Shown here piece by piece: positions 5,933 through 10,072 of a stretch of DNA of 10,072 nt. Both the position numbers and the translations under genes were made by a program. Position 1 is the first letter of the stretch. Each line of letters begins with the position of its first letter. Source of the DNA: an uncultured Variovorax sp. (lineage in GTDB: Bacteria; Pseudomonadota; Gammaproteobacteria; Burkholderiales; Burkholderiaceae); contig CAMLCW010000182.1 in NCBI GenBank assembly GCA_946478645.1, positions 1 through 10,072 on the forward strand, in the 5' to 3' direction. The notes under the pieces are model-generated. The model ran no database searches. It saw only the letters and a list, made by a program, of their open reading frames with translations, and was not told the DNA's origin.

Positions 5933-5986
5933 TGGAAAGCCTGATTCGACGATGCAGGCCCCTTCACTACGGATCGAGCGAACGTC

Positions 5987-6859
5987 ATGAGCCAACAGCA
6001 GATCACCATCGTGGGCCTCGGATCGATGGGCCAGACCCTTGCGAGCCTGTACATCGCGCAGGGCTACCAGGTCACGGTATGGAACCGCAGCCCCGGCAAG
6101 GCCGAAGCGCTCGTCGCCCGCGGTGCCCGGCTCGCGCGCAGTGCGGCCGAGGCCGTGCGCGCGAGCCCCGTGGTGTTGATGTGCGTCTACGACTATCGGG
6201 CGGCCGATGCGATCCTTGCGCTGGACGGCGTGGCCGCCGCCATGGACGGGCGCCTGCTGGTGCAGCTCACCACCGCCAGTCCGCAGGACGCGAGGGATGC
6301 CGAGGCCTGGGCGCATCGGCACGGCGCGCGCTACCTCGAGGGGGCGATCCAGGCCGCGCCCGACCAGATGGGCCAGCCCGACACGCCGATCCTGATGTCG
6401 GGCGCCGAACCCGTGTTCCGCACGGCCGAGCCGATGCTGCGCGTGCTCGGCGGCGGCATCGTCTATCTCGGCGACAAGGCTGGCGCCGCCGCCGCAATGG
6501 ACCTCGCCACGCTGTCGACCGTCTACGGCACGCTGATCGGCTTTTTGCACGGCGCGCGCGTGGCCGAGCACGAGGGCTTCGACGTGGCGGCGTACGGCCG
6601 CATCGTGGCCGGCATCATGCCGACCTTCGCGGGCTTCCTGCAGCACGAGGCCAAGGTCATCCAGTCGGGCGACTTCGCGATCTCGCAAAGCCCGATGCGC
6701 ATCTCGGTCGAGGCCACGCAGCGCATCCTCGACACCGCGCAGCAGGCCGGCATCAACACCGAATTCCCCGCTTTCGCCGCCGGATTGTTGAAGCGCGCCG
6801 ATGGGGCAGGGCTTGGCGGGGAAGAGTTCGCGGCGCTGATCAAGTTGCTTCGGCGTTGA
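5987..6859 (+). CDS. NAD(P)H-dependent oxidoreductase, imine reductase-like (beta-hydroxyacid dehydrogenase superfamily)
   Basis: A 290-residue two-domain oxidoreductase. The N-terminal Rossmann fold has GLGSMG (G10, G12, G15), and WNRSPGK (32-38) places R34 and K38 to bind an NADPH phosphate. The C-terminal all-helical dimerisation domain starts near residue 165. The usual catalytic Lys motif of 3-hydroxyisobutyrate dehydrogenases (GxGxxxKxxNN) is not visible. Instead there is AAAAMDLATL with D172 followed by GTLIGFLHG, as in imine reductases, which reduce cyclic imines to amines with NADPH; CVYDYRAAD and GAIQAAPDQMGQPDTPILMSG also fit that group. The ATG at 5987 has only a weak ribosome-binding site. 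It is divergent from, and probably repressed by, the HxlR-type regulator. The native substrate is unknown; reduction of another C=N or C=O compound cannot be excluded. Confidence 0.88.
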   Translation: MSQQQITIVGLGSMGQTLASLYIAQGYQVTVWNRSPGKAEALVARGARLARSAAEAVRASPVVLMCVYDYRAADAILALDGVAAAMDGRLLVQLTTASPQDARDAEAWAHRHGARYLEGAIQAAPDQMGQPDTPILMSGAEPVFRTAEPMLRVLGGGIVYLGDKAGAAAAMDLATLSTVYGTLIGFLHGARVAEHEGFDVAAYGRIVAGIMPTFAGFLQHEAKVIQSGDFAISQSPMRISVEATQRILDTAQQAGINTEFPAFAAGLLKRADGAGLGGEEFAALIKLLRR

Positions 6860-6932
6860 AAAGGCCGCGATCGGTCGGGACAAATGTGAAGAATTACACT
6901 ACCCGCCCGCTCTACAAGACACTGTTCAACAA

Positions 6933-7829
6933 ATGAAGTGGGTCATTCTCGCCATCTTCGCGCTCAGTGCGCTCTACGTTCACTATCGCGGCCAGGTCCG
7001 GCACCGTTTCTTCAGGCAGCTGTCGGACCATTCCACCTTCCTCGCGCCGCTGAACGTGTTCATGTACATGTTCTCGAAGGTGCCCGGCACGCCGTATCTC
7101 TCGCCCGCGCAGTTCCCCGAGATGCGCGTGCTCGAGGAGAACTGGGAGGTCATCCGCGAAGAGGCACTCGCCATGCGCAACGGGGGCAGCATCAAGGCGT
7201 CGAACCAGTTCAACGACGTCGGCTTCAACTCCTTCTTCAAGAGCGGCTGGAAGCGCTTCTACCTCAAGTGGTACGACGATGCGCATCCGTCCGCAGCCGA
7301 GCTGTGCCCGCGCACCACCGAGCTGCTCAAGGGCATCGGCACCATCAAGGCCGCGATGTTCGCCGAACTCCCGCCGGGCAGCCGCTTGGTGCGCCACCGC
7401 GACCCGTTCGCCGGTTCGCTGCGCTACCACCTGGGCCTGTGGACCCCGGGCGCCGAGGGCTGCTACATCGACGTGGACGGCCAGCGCTATCACTGGCGCG
7501 ACGGCGAGGCGGTGGTGTTCGACGAGACCTACATCCACTACGCCGAGAACACCACCGACCGTGACCGCGTGATCCTGTTTTGCGACATCGAGCGTCCGCT
7601 CAAGTACCGCTGGGCCAGTGCCGTGAACCGCTGGTTCGCGAAGAACCTGCTGGCCGCCGCCGCATCGCCCAACGACGCCGGCGACAAGACCGGCGGCCTC
7701 AACCGCGCGTTCAAGTACATCTACCAGATCCGCGTGCTCGGCAAGCGGCTCAAGGCCTGGGACAGGCGGGCGTACTACCTCGTGAAGTGGACGATCTTCG
7801 GCGGGCTGGCGCTCTGGATCTTCTGGTAG
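6933..7829 (+). CDS. lpxO: Lipid A 2-hydroxylase (aspartyl/asparaginyl beta-hydroxylase family), LpxO
   Basis: A 298-residue Fe(II)/2-oxoglutarate dioxygenase that hydroxylates C2 of a secondary acyl chain of lipid A at the inner membrane. A hydrophobic N-terminal segment (residues 3-16) and a second one at the C-terminus (about 281-298) fit membrane anchoring. The iron facial triad is H155-x-D157 (RHRDPFAGSLRYHLGL) and H202 (DETYIHYAEN), with R212 a likely 2-oxoglutarate contact. RGQVRHRFFRQLSDHSTFLA and NDVGFNSFFKSGWKRFYLKW are hallmarks of LpxO. The length is typical. The ATG lacks a good Shine-Dalgarno. It lies 73 bp after the oxidoreductase gene with a TACACT hexamer (6895-6900) as a possible -10, so an independent promoter is likely. 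Confidence 0.92.
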   Translation: MKWVILAIFALSALYVHYRGQVRHRFFRQLSDHSTFLAPLNVFMYMFSKVPGTPYLSPAQFPEMRVLEENWEVIREEALAMRNGGSIKASNQFNDVGFNSFFKSGWKRFYLKWYDDAHPSAAELCPRTTELLKGIGTIKAAMFAELPPGSRLVRHRDPFAGSLRYHLGLWTPGAEGCYIDVDGQRYHWRDGEAVVFDETYIHYAENTTDRDRVILFCDIERPLKYRWASAVNRWFAKNLLAAAASPNDAGDKTGGLNRAFKYIYQIRVLGKRLKAWDRRAYYLVKWTIFGGLALWIFW

Positions 7830-7835
7830 GCCGCT

Positions 7836-7856
7836 GCGGCGCGGATGATGCGCCGC
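7836..7856 (+). terminator. Hairpin between lpxO and the small Cys-rich gene
   Basis: GCGGCGC (7836-7842) and GCGCCGC (7850-7856) form a perfect 7-bp stem with a 7-nt loop, starting 7 bases after the lpxO stop. No T-run follows, so it may instead attenuate or stabilise the lpxO 3' end. Confidence 0.35.
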
Positions 7857-7870
7857 CCCACCATATCGCC

Positions 7871-8095
7871 GTGCCGCTCGCTAACGCCGATCTCATCGCC
7901 CCCACCGACCTCGCCAGTGCCGAGTCGCTGATCGCGCGGGTGCAGGCGCTGCTCGACGCACGCGGGCTCGCCATGCGTGCGCCGCCAGCGCCGCCGACCA
8001 CTTGTTGCGGCCGCGGCTGCAACGGCTGCGTGTGGGAAGGCTGGTTTGCCGCAGTGAACTACTGGCGCGACGAGGCTTCGCTGCTGCTGGCATAG
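7871..8095 (+). CDS. Small Cys-rich oxidoreductase-like domain protein
   Basis: A 74-residue protein starting with GTG. Residues 13-34 form a short amphipathic helix (LASAESLIARVQALLDARGL), then comes a Pro-rich linker (APPAPP) and the core C45-C46-G-x-G-C50-x-x-C53-V-W-E-G-W-F. This Pro-rich segment plus CCGxGCxxCVW is the signature of the oxidoreductase-like N-terminal domain (PF09791 type), also found in mitochondrial OXLD1; its biochemical role is not established. The four cysteines could bind a metal or act in thiol chemistry. The start is uncertain: the GTG at 7871 keeps the helix, whereas the ATG at 7973 would give only 40 residues, and neither has a clear ribosome-binding site. It lies 41 bp downstream of lpxO and is probably cotranscribed. 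It is convergent with the LacI-type gene. Confidence 0.75.
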   Translation: MPLANADLIAPTDLASAESLIARVQALLDARGLAMRAPPAPPTTCCGRGCNGCVWEGWFAAVNYWRDEASLLLA

Positions 8096-8117
8096 CGCGC
8101 TGCCGCGCCAGCGGAGA

Positions 8118-9254
8118 TCAACGCGGGGTGAGCCGCGAACTCTCGCGCACGATCAACTGGCACGGCACGATGTGCAGCGCGGGCGGCGCATCGGACTGCT
8201 TGTCCGCCTTCAGCTGCAGCACCACCTGCGCCGCCTTGAGCCCGATGGCATAGGGCTCGGGCCGCATCGTGGTGAGCGAGGGATGCAGCCGCGCGGCGAT
8301 CGGCGCATCACCAAAACCCGCGATCGCGAAGTCCTGCGGAAAGCGGATGCCGTGTTCCGGCGCTTCGAGGATGGCGCCCACGGCCATGTTGTCGCTCGCA
8401 AAGATCACGGCCTGCGGCCGTTCCGCCACGGGCTGCTGCGCGAGCCGCTCGAGGATTTGCGCGCCGGCGTCGAACTCGTCCGTCAGCGTCGACGCTTCGA
8501 TGTCGGGCGTGAGCCCCGCGGCCTTCATCGCTTCGGCATAGCCAAGCGCGCGCTGCTGGGCGCGAAAGTCTTCGGGCGCGGCACGCAGCGCGAAGCGGAT
8601 GCGGCGGGCGCCCTGCGCGAGGAAATGCCGGGCCAGCGCGATGCCGATGTCCGCATGCGGAAAGCCGACCTGGTGAAAGGGCCGCCCGGGCACCACGCCC
8701 CAGGTCTCGACGATGGGGCAGCGGCAGGCCTGCAGCAGCGCATCTGCATCGGGCGTGTGGTCGTCGCGCGTGAGGATCAGCGCGCTCGGATGCCAGCCCA
8801 CGAAGGCGCGAATCGCGCGCTCCTCCAGCAGTTCCGAATACTCGGTATTGGCCAGCAGCAGTTGCAGCCCCGACGCCTCGAAGCCGTCGGTCATGCCCTT
8901 CACCAGCGACGCGAAGGTGATGCTGCCGGTGTTCTGCATCACCGCGCCGACGACCCGGCTCTCGGCCGAGGCCAGGCGTCCGGCCATCTGGTTCGGCACG
9001 TAGCCGGTCTCGAGAATGATCTGGCGCAGCTGCTCGCGCACGCGCGGCGACACCTTTTCGGGTGCATTGAAGTAGCGCGACACGGTGATCGACGACACGC
9101 CCGCGAGCGCGGCCACGTCGTGGATGGTGTGGGTGCCGAGCTTGCGCCGCGGCGTGCGCGCGCGCCCTGGCACCGCGCCGTCGGCCGCGCTGTCGGGCGT
9201 GCCGGAAGGCGGCTCGTGGTTTTCCCTTGATCCAGTTCGAACGGGTTGACGCAT
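8118..9254 (-). CDS. LacI-family transcriptional repressor, GntR (gluconate)-like
   Basis: A 378-residue repressor. The helix-turn-helix covers about residues 43-63 (TIHDVAALAGVSSITVSRYF), followed by PEKVS and the hinge region GYVPNQMAGRLAS (84-96), then the periplasmic-binding-protein-like effector domain ending in the usual AIAGFGDAPIAARLHPSLTT segment. TVSRYFNAPEKVS resembles the E. coli gluconate repressor GntR more than sucrose or lactose repressors, which agrees with the operator next to it. Odd: about 42 residues, rich in Pro, Arg and Gly, precede the DNA-binding domain, where most LacI proteins have fewer than ten. A possible -10 (TATATT on minus, 9271-9266) would put transcription start only about five bases before the ATG at 9254, so the true start may be internal (for example the GTG at V28). 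It is divergent from a 2-hydroxyacid dehydrogenase gene. Confidence 0.92.
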   Translation of the reverse strand: MRQPVRTGSRENHEPPSGTPDSAADGAVPGRARTPRRKLGTHTIHDVAALAGVSSITVSRYFNAPEKVSPRVREQLRQIILETGYVPNQMAGRLASAESRVVGAVMQNTGSITFASLVKGMTDGFEASGLQLLLANTEYSELLEERAIRAFVGWHPSALILTRDDHTPDADALLQACRCPIVETWGVVPGRPFHQVGFPHADIGIALARHFLAQGARRIRFALRAAPEDFRAQQRALGYAEAMKAAGLTPDIEASTLTDEFDAGAQILERLAQQPVAERPQAVIFASDNMAVGAILEAPEHGIRFPQDFAIAGFGDAPIAARLHPSLTTMRPEPYAIGLKAAQVVLQLKADKQSDAPPALHIVPCQLIVRESSRLTPR

Positions 9255-9273
9255 GGCTGCCGCGAAATATACA
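9246..9273 (+). promoter_or_regulatory. Sigma-70-type promoter for the 2-hydroxyacid dehydrogenase gene
   Basis: TTGACG (9246-9251) and TATACA (9268-9273) are separated by 16 bp. The -35 lies within the first codons of the divergent repressor gene. Transcription would start near 9280, immediately before the GntR-type operator. An 8-bp dyad TGCCGCGA (9258-9265)/TCGCGGCA (9275-9282) brackets the -10 and may be a second protein site. Confidence 0.6.
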
Positions 9274-9282
9274 GTCGCGGCA

Positions 9283-9298
9283 ATGTTACCGGTGACAT
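9283..9298. promoter_or_regulatory. GntR-type (LacI-family) operator
   Basis: ATGTTACCGGTGACAT is a 16-bp palindrome with a central CCGG, broken at only one symmetric pair (positions 5 and 12). It closely matches the E. coli gluconate repressor operator form ATGTTA-N4-TAACAT (from memory), with one deviation. Its place just downstream of the presumed transcription start fits repression by blocking RNA polymerase. A second, shorter related dyad, ATGTCCGGTCCAT, follows at 9304-9316. Confidence 0.75.
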
Positions 9299-9334
9299 TT
9301 TAGATGTCCGGTCCATTTCCAAAGCGATTTCCCG

Positions 9335-10072
9335 ATGCCCAAACCCCTTCTTCTCGTCATCACCCCCTTTGCCGACGACGTGCTCCAGCCGCTGGAAAGC
9401 TGCTGCGAGATCGTGCGCTGGCGTGCGCTGCCGGCGCCTTCCGACTTTCTGCGCGAGCGCGGCCCGCAGGTGCGCGCCGTCATCACCAACGGGCTGGTCG
9501 GCCTGCCCGCGGGCAGCGCCGAGCACCTGACCGGCCTCGAACTGATCGCCTGCAACGGCGTGGGCTACGACGCCATCGACGTCGCCTGGGCCCGCGCGCG
9601 CGGCGTGGCGGTGACGAACACGCCGGGCGTGCTGTCGGCCGACGTGGCGGACCTCGCGATGGCGCTGCTGCTCGCGGTGTTCCGCCAGATTCCGGCCGCC
9701 GACCGCCATGTGCGCGAAGGCGCCTGGGCGAAAGGCCCGCTGCCCCTCGGGCGCCGGCTCGCCGGCAGCCGCATCGGCATCGTGGGGCTGGGCAACATCG
9801 GCCGGCTGATCGCGCGCCGCTGCGAGGCCTTCGACACCACCGTGGGCTACGCCGGCCGTACGCGCCAGGCCGATGCGCCCTATGCGTACTTCGAATCGCC
9901 GCGCGAACTCGCGGCGTGGAGCGACGTGCTGATCGCCGCCACGCCCGGCGGCGCCGCCACGCGGCACCTGGTGTCGGGCGAGGTGCTCGACGCGCTCGGG
10001 CCGAAGGGCGTGTTCATCAACATCGCGCGCGGCGCGGTGGTCGACCAGGACGCGCTGGTCGAGCGCCTGGCG
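9335..10072 (+). CDS. D-2-hydroxyacid dehydrogenase (2-ketogluconate/glyoxylate reductase type), 3' end cut by window
   Basis: The first 246 residues of a protein expected to be about 310 long; the frame is open at the window edge. The family reduces 2-keto acids such as 2-ketogluconate, glyoxylate or hydroxypyruvate to D-2-hydroxy acids in the cytosol. Visible are NGVGYDAIDVAWARARGVAV with NTPGVLSADVADLA (substrate-side region), the nucleotide motif GLGNIG (G151-G156), and the catalytic Arg R232 in NIARGAVVDQDAL; the catalytic Glu and His lie beyond the edge. After the second beta strand the sequence is YAGRTRQ with Arg instead of the NAD-specifying Asp, pointing to NADPH. The ATG at 9335 gives the typical start MPKPLLLVITP, though no clear Shine-Dalgarno is seen. 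A divergent GntR-like repressor and operator suggest a role in (keto)gluconate use; GhrB or TkrA would be candidate names. Confidence 0.9.
   Translation, partial: MPKPLLLVITPFADDVLQPLESCCEIVRWRALPAPSDFLRERGPQVRAVITNGLVGLPAGSAEHLTGLELIACNGVGYDAIDVAWARARGVAVTNTPGVLSADVADLAMALLLAVFRQIPAADRHVREGAWAKGPLPLGRRLAGSRIGIVGLGNIGRLIARRCEAFDTTVGYAGRTRQADAPYAYFESPRELAAWSDVLIAATPGGAATRHLVSGEVLDALGPKGVFINIARGAVVDQDALVERLA

Noticed and set aside
8172..9230. A 352-codon plus-strand open frame opposite the LacI-type gene.
   Set aside because: It is an antisense shadow rich in Arg and His; the minus-strand frame has the full helix-turn-helix and effector domain.

Overview
The window is GC-rich, densely coding DNA from an environmental betaproteobacterium. 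It most resembles Burkholderiales/Comamonadaceae (Variovorax-like). The grounds are strong G/C preference at codon third positions, a D-amino-acid dehydrogenase gene divergent from an Lrp-type regulator, an NMT1/SsuA-type periplasmic binding protein and an LpxO-type lipid A hydroxylase. The genus is an inference from gene style only; there is no rRNA or other marker. No tRNA, rRNA, CRISPR array, transposase or phage gene was seen.

Left part (77-2986). A minus-strand pair encodes a periplasmic substrate-binding protein and a zinc nucleobase/nucleoside deaminase, overlapping by ATGA. Divergent from it is a Rieske non-heme-iron oxygenase. The 286-bp region between them carries two sequence blocks (18 and 13 nt) that occur once in front of each transcription unit, in the same order and orientation relative to the gene. 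This suggests one regulator for a small uptake-and-catabolism module, perhaps for an N-heterocyclic compound. ABC permease, ATPase and oxygenase reductase are not in the window.

Middle part (3003-5489). A 114-bp palindromic intergenic repeat with CGCAGAAG units separates the oxygenase gene from convergent dadA. dadA is divergent from an Lrp/AsnC regulator, the classic arrangement for D-alanine catabolism, followed by an OsmC-family thiol peroxidase-like gene.

Right-middle part (5517-8095). An HxlR-type repressor is divergent from an imine-reductase-like NADPH oxidoreductase, with a 38-bp near-palindrome between them that looks like the HxlR operator. Next come lpxO (lipid A acyl-chain 2-hydroxylase) and a small CCGxGCxxC protein of the oxidoreductase-like family, which starts with GTG.

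Right end (8118-10072). A LacI/GntR-type repressor is divergent from a 2-hydroxyacid dehydrogenase (2-ketogluconate/glyoxylate reductase type) cut by the window edge. Between them lies a near-perfect copy of a gluconate-repressor-type operator, placed just downstream of a good sigma-70 promoter for the dehydrogenase. This suggests repression relieved by gluconate or ketogluconate.

The window is mostly ordinary metabolic and regulatory genes. The least explained signals are the duplicated cis-elements at 1705-1892, the Rieske oxygenase with a lengthened cluster loop, and the palindromic repeat at 3003-3116.
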